Part shown: positions 37,432-49,770 of the stretch, one piece after another
Layout: each line of letters begins with the position of its first letter
Numbering within the stretch: position 1 is the first letter of the stretch
Source of the DNA: Panorpa germanica
Taxonomy: Eukaryota > Arthropoda > Insecta > Mecoptera > Panorpidae
Length of the DNA stretch: 64,000 nt
Assembly (NCBI GenBank): GCA_963678705.1
Contig: OY783207.1
Span: 2,790,001-2,854,000, forward strand
Direction: 5' to 3'
Translations under genes and position numbers: made by a program
Notes under the pieces: model-generated
The model's database searches: none
What the model was told of the DNA's origin: nothing
The model's input: the letters and a program-made list of their open reading frames with translations, nothing else

Positions 37432-38169
37432 ACAGGACGTTAATGTAAATGATGAAAACGTTGTGAAATTTGGAAGGTCGATACAAATAGTTAAAATACA
37501 TGCTGTCTCAAAATTTTAGAGACCTAGGGTTCATAGTTTTCTTTTTATACATGATTAAAAATAGTCATTTTCCATACAAATCATAATTTTTAACTCAATT
37601 TCACCACATAATATATCTTTTAACTATGAAAAAATGGTGACACGGCTTTCAAAAACTAGGTGTATATAAAAGAATCTTTTCTGTAACTATTGCAAGAAGA
37701 AAATTTCGATAAAAGATAAAGATAAATAAAACCTTTAAGAAACAGTAAATGTAGGTTACAAGCCGGCAACGTTGCAAATGCCAATTTGAGCGGGAAATTC
37801 AAAATCGGAATAAATATTATATAAAATATAACAATTTATTTGTCAAAGAACCAAATCACGCATGCGTCAACACACGTAAATTTGCAGCGTTGCAAAATGT
37901 ATTATTCCTTTTTCAAAATATTTAATTTGTATTTAAATTGAATTAATATAAATTTGATATTAATTATAGGTAATTTTTAATTTATTAAACTATTATATGC
38001 ATAAAAAATCATTTTAACAAGCAAAAAGCAGTTTAATAGAGATTTGAAAAATTCATATTCAAAGGTACAGTCCCAATATTTGCTCGTCCCTCATGTACTT
38101 CGTATTTTGCATTTCGTATTACTGAGATATAAACTTTTTGCATTGACGGTACGTCCTGTACCTCCTTAA
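37432..38169 (+). mobile_element. TTAA-flanked MITE family B, complete copy
   Basis: A 738-bp copy with the same 19-bp inverted termini as the copy at 31270 and the same orientation. It retains the internal segment deleted in that copy. Single-base differences are scattered throughout, so the insertions are not recent. Non-coding; the frame 37313-37501 crosses the left end and is a shadow. Confidence 0.92.
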
Positions 38170-38400
38170 ACCAGTAAGCTAGCTGTCAAACGATATTAGC
38201 AAAAATCCCATAGAAAAAAGCACTTAAACTTTTTCTACAATTAATCAATTTTCCGGGCAAAGTTTTCAATATTTCTTTTCCTAATAAATATTATACAGAC
38301 AACTACGAACATTAAAAAAGGATAACAACCAAATCGTCCAGCCGTTCTTAGGTGATGCGTTTACCAACGAATAGCATTTAATTTTTATATATATAGATAC
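38170..38400 (+). repeat. Possible LINE/SINE 3' end
   Basis: CCAAATCGTCCAGCCGTTCT followed by AGGTGATGCG and, 25 bases on, CATTTAATTTTTATATATAT resembles 3' ends of insect non-LTR retrotransposons. The resemblance is by eye only and no second copy is in the window. Confidence 0.4.
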
Positions 38401-38639
38401 AAGAAAACATATGCAATTTTGATTATTAAAATAGAATGTTTAATGGGCAAGTACCTATATTATAATTACCTTTTAGCAGAACAATTACCCATTGAACTAT
38501 GTCAATCCATCTAAATTACGTAACGACTTCCTCTTTTCCCAAATTTAAACGTGCAATATCGGAAACCACATATTCGTTCGATACGGTCAGTTGTACATTT
38601 TGTCTGCCAAGAAAGTTCGCAGATTTGTGATGTAGCTCG

Positions 38640-38880
38640 TAAAAAATGTAAAAGTTGATCATGTGGAAAGGAGAGTTGTTTGTACGTGTTCGTAATGCCA
38701 ACATATCTGCAGTGTAAACCTTCCGTTACTGATTTTACGTTCAAATATAACAAGAACGATTTCCTGCTTCACTGCTGGAATGCTAAATAACGTCGTATGT
38801 ATCTGAAGTTGTCTACAATTTGAGGTTATGGTGAAAAAGAACTATTTATGGATATTGTAGTTACAAAATGTGGAAATTAC
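38640..38880 (+). repeat. Dispersed repeat F, longer copy
   Basis: AATGCCAACATATCTGCAGT, TAAACCTTCCGTTACTGATT and GAACTATTTATGGATATTGT recur at 43118-43230 with a deletion of about 100 bases between them. Overlapping minus frames at 38511-38753 are shadows. Confidence 0.75.
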
Positions 38881-41800
38881 CTAAAATAGCGGTAAAATTA
38901 TTTCTAAAAAGACGAAGAAATTGTTCTTTTTAAAACCAGTGAAACAATTAATTTCATTAGGGTTTTCTACAAGGACCTACTAATTCAGAGGCCCTCTGGT
39001 TCTCTTTACAGTCTTATAAACTCATACCAAGACTTCTTCTACAAGATATAAAGGGCCGGCAGACATCACTTATTTTCTGATGTACAATGTATGCCTACCT
39101 GCTAACTTGACCATTTTACAGGTATCATGTAATCAAAGTTTATGTCTCACTCACTCTCATGCGCATGTATAATGCCCTCTTGCTCCTAATCATAGCGGAA
39201 TTAAAATTGGGTCTAGGGGATGTTTGGGCCCCTGGATCGGTCTGTCCTCTTGTAAAACGTTTTAAAACAGATGTCTCGTAATACCTAGTATTACCTTGCA
39301 GACGCTTTAAAGCTGATAAAAAAATTACTTAAACTTACTTATAGTCTGATGGTCCATTTTTATATATGTAAGCGAGACAACTGTTTTAACACGTTTTACA
39401 ATGATAAGAACTTGAGGTAGGTTTCACACCATTTCATTAGTTGAACTAAACTATCTTGCGGTTTTGTACATGCATGTTGGTGTGCTTTTCAACCGAAGCA
39501 CTTTAATGTGCGCCTAGACTTACTTAATATTACTCTAGATAGTATAGATTGATCAGGGTCATGCGGTTGTCAAGTCACGTTACATTATTTGCTTTGTAAT
39601 TTGAACACTTAAAGACTTAACTCTAGAAGCTTCCAGTTGTCACGTTTTATCATATCGTTAAGATGTTCATGCTTTCAATAACCAATATTTGCTGTTCTCA
39701 AAATTAAGAACGATGTCTGATGTCCCACACCAATCCTAAATCCTCCTTCTATATTATAATGTCCTAACTGAAAGTTTATATGTTTACGAAATTCGTATGG
39801 TGGTTCGAAAACTGTTGCATCTTATTGAAAATTGTCTGTTTCGTAGAGAAAAAAATTCTAAGACTTTTGGCGTCTTCGGATTTTCCCCTGAATTTCCTGG
39901 AAACCCGTAAATTTGGAAAAACTAAAAAGAATTTGTTTACTTTTTGCTCTATAACTTTTAATTCGTAAAAGATAGAAAGTTGAAATTTGGTATGTGTATT
40001 ACGGTGTTCAATGCTAAAAATTTTTGAAAATTAGAAATTGAAAAAAGGAACTTTCGACTGGGGTAAACTCTAGTATCATATAAATTAATAAGTTATAGTA
40101 CGTGTTTTGTTGCAATTATCAATTATCAATTATCTGTATAATAGCTTCTCTGTTCGACAAGCAAGATTAAAAATCGCTAGGATTAATGAACCGAGAGGGG
40201 GAACGCAGGAAGAGGTTATATTTATTTTTATTACCAATCTGTCAGTTCTGTTGTAAAATACTTACTGTAAAGTAATAGCATTGATTTTAGAGTATTTTTA
40301 ATGTACTTACACAGCTCTCCCGATATATTTATTGTTATTTCTTCCCTGTCAGTATCCATAAACCCCGTGCAGAGATGCAGGAGGATATTGTAAATATACT
40401 AGTAATAAAATTCGTTTTTGTTTCTCTTTCGTAAATGGAAAAATACTGGGTGTCAATTAATATATTCGATAGTATTGTCGTACAGATTTTGTGAAATGAA
40501 ATGTTTTGCAGTGCGTACTACTCGAATCGAATTACAATCGTATTAGAATCGAATTAGATTCGTATTAATTTCGTTTATATTAATAAGCCAAAACGTTTGT
40601 CAAAGTCTGTAGATAGCAAAAAGTGTCTATCTTTCCTCAACTTATAAAATATACCGATTTGCTTTTTAATTGAAAATAAATGGCTGGTGTAATTGTACCG
40701 TTAAATGTTTCAAACTTTGAGTACACTTACCTCGTCTTCGAAACGGCCAATCGTATTCAAATTTCTAGGATAATTAGACCATAACATCTTAAGAATTTTA
40801 CAAATATTTATATTACTGATCTCGTTGGGAATTCATCATGTTTCGTCAGTTGCGGACTTGGAACGCAATAATTATACTTAGTGGAGTACACAGCTCAAAT
40901 ATTCACACAATAAATAACGTCGCATGAGGCTTATAGCACGACATCTACTTTAAGTAATTGTTTGGAACTAATAGAATAATGTCTATAGCATTCTAAACGT
41001 AATGAACTATTTAAAAATTCAAATCCAACACCTGTTTTGAATTTATAGCATGTCTATACAAAACTTTAGATAGTAAAAGTAATAAAACAAATCATAAAAC
41101 GTAAATGGGAATGAAGCTGAGCTTCATTTAAAATAATATGTTTCATTAAAAATTTAATAGGTAATTTTACTATAAATTAACGATTTGTTCCATTACTTTG
41201 CCGTCACTCTTTTATTATTTTTGAATAAAGGAATCCATGTTTATTTGATGCACGCTAAAAACTACTTTACGTTTTCATTATCTTCTATTTACTGCAGCTG
41301 CAGGATATTGGATGCAGCTTATGGAAGCCTCCCCCTCCCGTCCCCCACGCTACCATCCGTTATTCGTTATACAGGTTCCGAGAGCTAAATGGTGCTTTTA
41401 TCGTTATTGGTGCTATTATTGTCTACTAAAATATTTATATGATTTAAACCTCGGCTTAGTGTTCGATATGTTATTTAATTGAACGATTTACTGCGCCATA
41501 TTTCGTTTAATTGTTTCATTTTTGTTGTTCCGGTTTGCGCTAAATTGTTGTATGAAGTGCGGATATTACGTTCGAGGTGCCATTAATTTTTTATCCCATT
41601 TAGATGCTGTTTGTAATAACAATCAAACCTAGAAAATATAACTTCGATTCGACAAAGCAAGTTTTTTTCCCATTAAAAAGCAATGCTTTATCAACACACA
41701 AAATTCAGTTTACCATTGGTAAAAATAAATTGTTAAGCACGGAATGAAAGCATTTTACAAAAAGTTTATTACTATTTTATTAATCTATTCGTTTAGTTTC

Positions 41801-43117
41801 CGGAACAATAAACTAATCTTCCATTTCTGTTTATCTATTTCGAAGATTTGTTGAAATTAGCATCAAATCAATCTATTGGAAACATAACATCTAAGAAATT
41901 GATTTGCAAGGATAACATATGTGCTCTATATTCTCAAGATAGTTTATTGTGCTTCCGTTATTGCTCGTTTCCTGCTTAACAAGTTGGAATCGGTAAGGAT
42001 TAATTATTGATTCAAATACCTGTAAATAAACCGTTCAAGCAAAGCAATATCACTCCACAAATCAACAAAATTCATATTTTTCTATTGTTTTAAAAATTAG
42101 AAAAGTAGCGTTACCAAAATCACTGTAAGTAGTAAACTTATTGTCGGAATGTTATGAAATTTTAACACATATCGCTTGAAGGTTGGTACTATCTAAAAAT
42201 CATATGGATTTGTCAATAGTGGTGCCATCTATATGTCATCCTAGGAAATACGAAAGAACAGACGTATAATTTCACAGAATAAATTTAGCAATAATTTCTA
42301 CATCACAACCAATATGTGAACAATGTAACAGCTCTGTAATATTAAAGCATATAATTCTTCGATGCTTCAGGTACTCATCGCACAGACAAGGCTGTAATAT
42401 GCCTGAGGAATATAAGCAGATATTTGACGTCTAAAAAACATTATTGACTTAATCAATAAAACTAATTTAATCTCTTTATTTTAGTACCTATACTCGTGTC
42501 TATAAGTTGTAAATTCTGTTTTATAAAAGTGTATAAATGTATATTCTTTTAAGTGCTAATAACTTTTGAAAGTTGATGTACTCAAATAAATATTAAAAAA
42601 TATGTATAATATTTTATAAATATGAATTATTTTCTTTACAATAATTACATAATTTTATATTTGTATATTTCAAAAGCTGAAGATTACAGTTAAGGTTAAA
42701 ACTAAGACTAAGTAGGTGGGAATTATACTTTAGTATTTTAGCTACACAGACTTTGATGATAATTGTTTAGCGAGGTGCGTAACAGTGTTTGATTAATATC
42801 GCTACAATACACTTAAAATCTTCTAGAATTACATCGCTCACTAATCTTCGTGCGATAAATCTTCTGCAGACGTTTCCACCGTCAGTTGATTGTTATTAGA
42901 TCGATTTGTCTTCTTCTTATTCGAATTTGTACTACGCTATTACATTAATCTTTATTTGTAGTTCATATATTTAATTGATAAATGTTAAACCAATGTTTTT
43001 AATGTGTAAGTTTTCAATTTCTGTAATAAAGAATTTTTAATAATTTAACAACTACAGTACGTCATTGACTTACGTAATAATACTAATAGTAATAGTTACT
43101 AATAGTAATAGTTTTTT
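38881..43117. other. Long AT-rich non-coding stretch
   Basis: No exon of the downstream receptor or other gene was recognised. Minor structures are a TATAACTTTTAATTCGTAAA repeat-like passage at about 39945-40060, an imperfect run of GAATCGAATTA-type motifs at 40522-40575, and two ACTAATAGTAATAG units at 43082-43112. The frames at 39780-39968 and 41185-41388 have no motif. Confidence 0.4.
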
Positions 43118-43231
43118 TAATTTGTTTGTATGTGTTCGCAATGCCAACATATCTGCAGCGTAAACCTTCAGTTACTGATTCCACGTTTAAATATAAAAAA
43201 GAACTATTTATGGATATTGTAGTTACAAAAT
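43118..43231 (+). repeat. Dispersed repeat F, shorter copy, truncated by a MITE
   Basis: Matches 38675-38880 with an internal deletion and ends at ACAAAATGTGG, where the family A MITE sequence begins. Confidence 0.75.
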
Positions 43232-43815
43232 GTGGTCGATTTTTCAATTGTTGATTAAATTGATTATTAAATATCTAAATATTGACGGAGATATAGCAAT
43301 TAAAAGTTTGAATCGTAGTTTTAGCGCTAGAAATGGTCGGCCATATTTGTATGACGTGAAATGCATTTTAACGTCAGTTATTTGTTGAGTAGGTCAGTGC
43401 TGTGGTAATGTTCTGTAGCTGTTGTTAGTCAAATAATCAAGTCAAATCAAAGAATAATAAGTTTTTATTTTATTTAACCCTGCTAAGGCAGACATAATAT
43501 TGAAATTTGATTGTTCCTTGAAATAGCTGTAAATAATATTTGATATTTTGATATATAAATACATATAGCAGAGATTTATGATCTGTAAGGTTGGTAGCCT
43601 TACACAAGGATTGTGATGTCACATGCATTTGGAATGTGTACAACGTTGAATTTCTTTAATAATTAAAGAGACAAAATAACTTTTTTAATTGTTAATATCT
43701 CTTAACACATAAGTAATTGAACGTATAAAATAATTGAACAATTGAGGTTCTAGTAACCCACTTTATCAATATATAGTACACTTTTATAGAAATTAAGACA
43801 TAGGACACAAGCCCA
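43232..43815 (+). mobile_element. MITE family A, copy 4, 5'-truncated
   Basis: Begins inside the element at GTGGTCGATTTTTCAATTG, lacks the first 25 or so bases and an internal piece near the left end, and ends with the intact right terminus AGGACACAAGCCCA. Non-coding. Confidence 0.88.
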
Positions 43816-46800
43816 TTACTTCTTCTTAATCGAATTTGTAATAGTTTCTTTAGTTCTATTTAGGTAAGAATTAATAGCAGTAGGGTTTATATTCTACAAA
43901 TTGTAGCAAAATATTTATTAAGGTAACATTTTAAAACATTTCAAACGTGGGATCCAATAGAGTCATCAACAAGCATCACAAGTGCAGCTTTTCAAAACAA
44001 ATTCGTTGGCAATGCCTATAAAAGTATACTAACATATACGCATTTTTTTCTACGTCTAATACAATAAACCAATGCGTGCTGTGCGCTATGGTAAACGCTT
44101 ACCTTAATAATCTAACTATATTTTAAGAATTAAAAAAATCAACATATACACTTATATAAAGCAAGTCATTTTAAATTCTTATTAAAATAAATAAATACAT
44201 ATATAAAATGTCTCTTTAAGTAATGTTTATTTTTGAAGATTGTCGCTCGAAGGTTTTACTTTAACTTTTCACAACTTCAAAGTAAAATATTAAAAATAGA
44301 AATTCAGTTTTATACACATGTAAAGATCTTTACAGCATCCAGCTGTCGTTGCCACAGCATCTTACCATCCAGCATGCAGTCACAATTCAACATAAAATAA
44401 ATCTTGATTCTAGAAGCAACAGTTTGTTAGACATACATACTCGTATGTCTTATTTGACAGGAATGATATTTTCTCCGTGCCTGTTGAGCTGTCGGAAAAA
44501 TTACACTTTTTCGAACGATGTAGTAAAAGTATTTATATGTAGTATATCATTGAATTCTGATATTATCAAAGCTGGAAGCTGTTTTTTTGTAACCAAATAC
44601 AGACCTAGATTTTCTGTGGTGCATAACGTGCATAAGGTTTTAAAATATTTCATTCATTTATTTATTGTTATTAGAGTCATAAAATTACCATTTAATTTTG
44701 GTATATTATATTATATATGTTGATTCTTTCGGACGTAGTGAATTGAGCCATACAATCTTTTATACTTGACCTTAATTTCAATTACCGACTAGCAGCGAAA
44801 TTTACAATTTAAAAACAAATGATAGAAATGTATAAATATTCTATTTACGAAATCACGCAAGTAACTTTAAAAGTTAAATTCAATATAATATAATTAAGAA
44901 AATAGATTTTTGTCTTAAATAAGTTTCAAATGCTTTCAAACTTTTCTCACATCAGTGCAGCTGCACTCAAAATAATAAGCTTTGAAAGCAAATTATTTAT
45001 GCTCAAACAAATTCATGAATTTCCTTCTATTCTAATTGAATAAAACGTATGTAATTTCATCTACCTAATTCTGTTTGCTTAGTTAAGCATAAATAAATTT
45101 AGGGAACTATTAATACATTTATGCTTAGACTACCAGTAAGATAAATATTTAATGAACTCAAAAATAAAATTATTCTGTTAGTTTTTCTTTAGTTTGTAAT
45201 TAGTTATAAAATAAATATATTTACTTTTTCTTAAAGGCTACAAAAAAAAAATATTAAGAAAAGTTGTAGATAATATTATTACCCACAAAAAAGCTCTTCA
45301 CAAAAATTTTGTGGAAGTTGTAGTTTTGAGATAAAGAGCTTTTCACCTCAAAAATTAGAATTTAAATTCTAACCTTTTTACATGATGTCGTGCCTTCCTA
45401 AAATACACAATTCGGACACAAATATCATCGACTAAATATGTAACATTTTTATTACTTTGATACTTTGTTCAGTAATTACCAACAGTTTTTAAAATCACAA
45501 TCACGATTCACGCTTAAAAGCGCTTAATCTTCGAAATGACTGATTCCACTGACGTGTTCACTTAATATGCAAACAGGAGACTGGCGTTACGTTTTCATTA
45601 ATCATAAATACAAATTACATTAGAATACACAAACAGATAGACAGCCCTTCCGAACGACCGCTTGTTCGTATGTAAAACTACTGTTACATTTTGAATAGTT
45701 TTACTTAATTTGTATCACAGACCAGGTAAACAGGGTGTATCCACGGAAATTAAACTTAATATTATACTAATAGTAACAAAAAGATGTATTGGTGGGTCGG
45801 TGATCGAGGTGGTTAGGTCGTAGACTGTAATGGTGAGCACCTATAGGTGTGCATGGCTCGCATTTGTTTTATATCAGAAGCAAAGCAGGGAAAAGGCTTA
45901 GACAGCAATCTCTATAAGTCTGCTAGGACAATAACTGAGATAGGCTTCCGAGTTGCTCGATGGAAAATGTCGATGATAGCACAATTACACGACAAGAGAA
46001 ATACAATCTTTTATCAACAATGGTACAGGTGATGTACCTTTAAGATAGGCATATCATTAACGCAATTGTGACTACATACAATTGATTTTGGCGGAACATT
46101 TGTGACTGGATACAGTTGATTTCTTGCTGGATGGTTAAAAAGAAAAAGGTAATTAATTTTTTTATCGTTTACTAACAGGAAACTAACTAACTAACAGGAG
46201 TAGTGTAACGAAAGATTCTTTCAAGAATCTAAAATCGAGATGTTTCTTATAGTTAAGACAACATTTTCATTAGTTTGTCTTCTTCAGTTCACCCTGCTAT
46301 CGTTTGATGAACAATCTTCAACAGAATATAAAGCAGGGAATCATGATACAAACCCAAAAACCTCATGTCTTGCCTGATTCGCATCCACATCACCGTCACC
46401 GTCACCATCACCAAGGGATGCTCTGCCACTCATCATTATAATACGTATTATATTCTAGAAATAGGATTATTGTCTTACGTCATAACAAAGGACATTGTCT
46501 GAACTATGAAACTGTGTTGCCTTACAAAGTTAGAATAGTGGCCTTATTACACCAGACTAGACTAGACTACATTGTCACTTAACACACGCTAAATGATTGA
46601 CGACTTAATGTATAAACAACACAAAATAATGTTACTTCTAAATACATATATAGGTTTTGTCCCTGACTTCCGGGCTTAGGGGATCAAGTTAAGATCTAAA
46701 TTGAAGTTAAATTCTTCAAAATGCAGACTAATACCTCTTAGAAGATAGATATATAAAAGAAGACGACTCTTTTATTAGATTTCATACCTCAACATTTCAA

Positions 46801-47835
46801 AACAAACTCGAAAAATATTTTTTTTCCACCTCAAAAATCGAATTTATTTGGGACTTAAATGGGAAATACGAATAAGGGCAAACAATGCGTTTTTAACTTA
46901 ATACAGTGGTCAAAAATATACCTATAGGATTCTACTACAAATTGTACTTGTTATGTTGTACTTGCGGGACTGTATTTGTGAACCGTTCCATTCGTTGAGC
47001 TTCATTCTTCGCATTATGTGGTCTTAAGTATCCATTGTTAGACTAGCTAACTCATCTGCTGCACAAACGTAATCCATTTTGTTGTGTACTATTACGTATT
47101 AGCGAACGTCATTGAAATACAAGTCAAAATGTGATTTAAATTGAAATTCAATTTTCAAAGACTTCCATTCTTTGTTGCAAGTACGAGTACTTCGATTGTA
47201 ATGTGAGGGTTTTTAGAAATTGTCAATTGTCGTTTGGAAAATAATTATTGTAACATAAGGAAATAAAATCGTAGAAAATTTGGACAGTAAAGTTTTTAGT
47301 TTTTATATTTTTAAAATGTAACACTGTATATACAAACACAATTTTAAATCGAATATTTCTTGTAATATCTACAACAATTTCCATAACATTTGCATACTAC
47401 GCCGCTATTCGTCATTCGCCTATCTTTCGCCATATCTCTCAGCGAATTCTATTCCACAACATTGACATTTACGAGTATCAAACGCAACTCTGCGAGAAGT
47501 AGAAGCTTCCGTAGTAAGCGTTCATGACGGTATTATATTTATAAAGTTATTTCAATTTTTCTTTCATAAATTCTTCCAGGAAGTCTACGCTTTGTAGAAC
47601 GTAGTTCTTGTTATAAAGTCGCGTTGTTGTTTTACTTATGTTGTAAAAGTTCTACAGTCTATCTAGCGTGGGACAGTCTGACCTTACAATGCACTGCATA
47701 ATTAAATTGCGATGTCGAAGAAGTGTTATTAGGAGTTTTATTTTAAATTAAATTATAAAAAGAATCATAAAAATATCTCAGTTTACCAAGTTTATTGTTT
47801 AAATGACCTTGACTTTTCTTATGTTTATTATGTAG

Positions 47836-47838
<3 letters not shown>
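43816..47838. other. Non-coding stretch, nothing firmly recognised
   Basis: The 124-codon plus frame 44349-44723 has no recognisable domain and no splice context. The 61-codon frame 45847-46032 likewise. A passage at about 45230-45360 (AAAGTTGTAGATAATATTAT, AAAGCTCTT repeated) reads like an old dispersed repeat. Short CACCGT repeats lie at 46388-46413. Confidence 0.4.

Positions 47839-47905
<67 letters not shown>
47839..47905. repeat. (TA)n microsatellite
   Basis: About 33 uninterrupted TA units, followed by an interrupted TA/AAT stretch to about 47925. Responsible for the Tyr-Ile-repeat frame on the minus strand. Confidence 0.97.
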
Positions 47906-47908
<3 letters not shown>

Positions 47909-47927
47909 TAAATATATATTTATAAAT

Positions 47928-48260
47928 AGAGGAGTTGCGGAAAGGAGATAAGGACAAGAGGTGGATGACGGAGATAGAGACAATAATAAAATAGTAAAGG
48001 AAGAGAGTCAAGAAGAAATAGTAAAGTAAGAGAGTCAAGAGGAAATAGTAATGATAGAGCGTTTATGCCTGTAATAGACATAAGTGGAGAAGTGAAAGCG
48101 AAGAGAGAAGGCAGGAAGGATAGTGAAAAGTGAGGAGACAAGGAAGGCAAGAGGTGATAGATGAAGATACAGGCAATAAGGAAGGAGAAGCAGCAAACGG
48201 TGTGAATAAAGAAGGAGTAGGGAACATGAAGAGAGAGGCTCAAGAAAAGAAGAAATAGAA
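47928..48260. repeat. Purine-rich (GA-type) tract
   Basis: Over about 330 bases the plus strand is strongly purine-biased, with AGAGAGTCAAGAAGAAATAG and AGAGAGTCAAGAGGAAATAG as a local direct repeat at about 48001-48050. The overlapping Ser/Leu-rich minus frames (47920-48243, 48035-48376) follow from the base composition and are not genes. Confidence 0.75.
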
Positions 48261-48389
48261 AGTACTATTCGAAGTAGTAATAGTCTAGAATAGTTTAAGT
48301 TTAGTTTTAACTTTGAATTTATATGAAATGCATTAAGAAATATAATAATGTAGATGTAAAGCCGAAAGGCACACAATTAATATAATAAA

Positions 48390-48420
48390 TAAATAATAAT
48401 AATAATAATATATATATATA
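48390..48420. repeat. (AAT)n-(AT)n microsatellite
   Basis: About six AAT units followed by about six AT units. Confidence 0.95.
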
Positions 48421-48602
48421 GCTTACGGAAATAAATGTTATCATGCTCTGAACTTACTTAGTAAGCCTGTATAATTTGCAAACTAAAAATCCAGGATATA
48501 TGAAGTTATAATAAAACTCTCAATCTAAAAACAGACAGTAGAGAATAAGAATTAATATGGAAAATGCTATATGCCAGGTATCAAGAAATTGACATTGCGA
48601 AG

Positions 48603-48707
48603 GAAATTATGAGAAAGGACTGCAACAGACATGTGGAACGAATGAACGGAAACAAAACCGCTAAGAAACTTATGATGTGGGGAAGACCGAGGTGGAAAGA
48701 TAAGTAG
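48603..48707 (+). pseudogene. Relic of a non-LTR retrotransposon C-terminus
   Basis: The plus-strand frame reads RHVERMNGNKTAKKLMMWGR followed by PRWKDK and a stop. The pattern (G)HVxRM-x5-9-AKK-x4-GRPRW is characteristic of the C-terminal tail after the reverse transcriptase in CR1/RTE-like LINEs and related elements. Everything upstream is missing or unrecognisable and the expected Gly before HV is Arg, so this is a decayed 35-residue remnant. No host function is implied. Confidence 0.65.
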
Positions 48708-49561
48708 AGAAGTAATGAAAGGTTCTCTATAGGAAAGAATGGAAAATATCTTAAATGGGATGTAGTGCCAATATTTAATTTTCATTAGGGGATAGGGTAC
48801 CTCTTTTACCGTAGAGGTCTGGAAGTTCGACATACTAATGGTACGAGATGCTAGAGAGAAATAAGAGGATTGGCGAAGGAAAAGATTGAAAGAATAACAA
48901 TATAACTAAAAATAAAGTAAAAATAATAATAATAAATAAAAAGGTGTTGGGGGAATGTAAGAAATAGTGAAGGTTGCTGGTGAATTAAACAATATATACT
49001 TGTAAGATAACTGGAAGACAAGATGGTTAAATTCTTTTGAAAATGCTTATTACCTAGGAAATAAAATGTCAACCAACAAATGTTCTCTACTACCTAATAC
49101 CTATACTATACTCATACATGACAATATGAAACACCGTTGTTTTTGTTTTGATGTTTATCACAAGTTCCAACCCACCGATGTAATCAACTCTGACCTTAAC
49201 GTAATGTTACATGTGAACTTATCAACTTCATTGAATAATAATTATTTTGACATAGATTGCTTTATGAAAATAAATGTTTTTAATGGAAATTAACAATCAT
49301 AAATATTTACACAGTTTCAAACAGGAAAATAATCTTATTTATTATTATTATAACATGTGTTGTAACATTTTGTGTCTAGATAGAGTTTTAGATACATATA
49401 CAGCGTATTTGAAACATTTTCATATATAATAAAAGTATCGTATCTAGATATAGTAGAACACTACTTGTTTCCCATATTAAGACCTCTATTTTGTAACAGT
49501 TTTCTTAGGTGGCGCAATTATTCTATCACCACAATTTTATCTAATCTATCTGATTGTAAGT
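48708..49561. other. Non-coding spacer
   Basis: Mildly purine-rich to about 49030, then AT-rich. The frames at 48851-49072 and 49066-49293 have no motif. Confidence 0.4.
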
Positions 49562-49770
49562 GCCATGGACTCCAACGGGCGGTGCTACTGACTTCGCAGA
49601 CGCTTCCTGTTAACACCGCCTTTTTTATTGAGAAACCGAAATTTATAACAGCAGTAGCCATGAATAGATCATTCTTGTTGTCGGGATACAAAGTATAAGA
49701 AGAAGCAGAATATATTAAGGGCGATAAAAGGCTACGTGCCTAGGAAGCCCGAGAAACTATATTTAAAAAA
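49562..49770 (+). mobile_element. LINE 3' tail (family G), 5'-truncated
   Basis: From ATGGACTCCAACGGGCGGTG it matches 57737-57950. In both copies the same frame stays open and ends ITAVAMNRSFLLSGYKV plus TAA, then GCCTAGGAAGCCCGAGAAAC and an A-rich tail. Conservation of the frame between copies argues that this is the true C-terminus of the element's protein. The catalytic parts are absent. Confidence 0.88.

Noticed and set aside
44349-44723. 124-codon plus frame as a gene or receptor exon
   Set aside because: No GPCR motif, no splice boundary and no recognisable domain.
47920-48376. Ser/Leu-rich and Tyr/Ile-repeat minus-strand frames
   Set aside because: They are translations of a purine-rich tract and (TA)n microsatellite.
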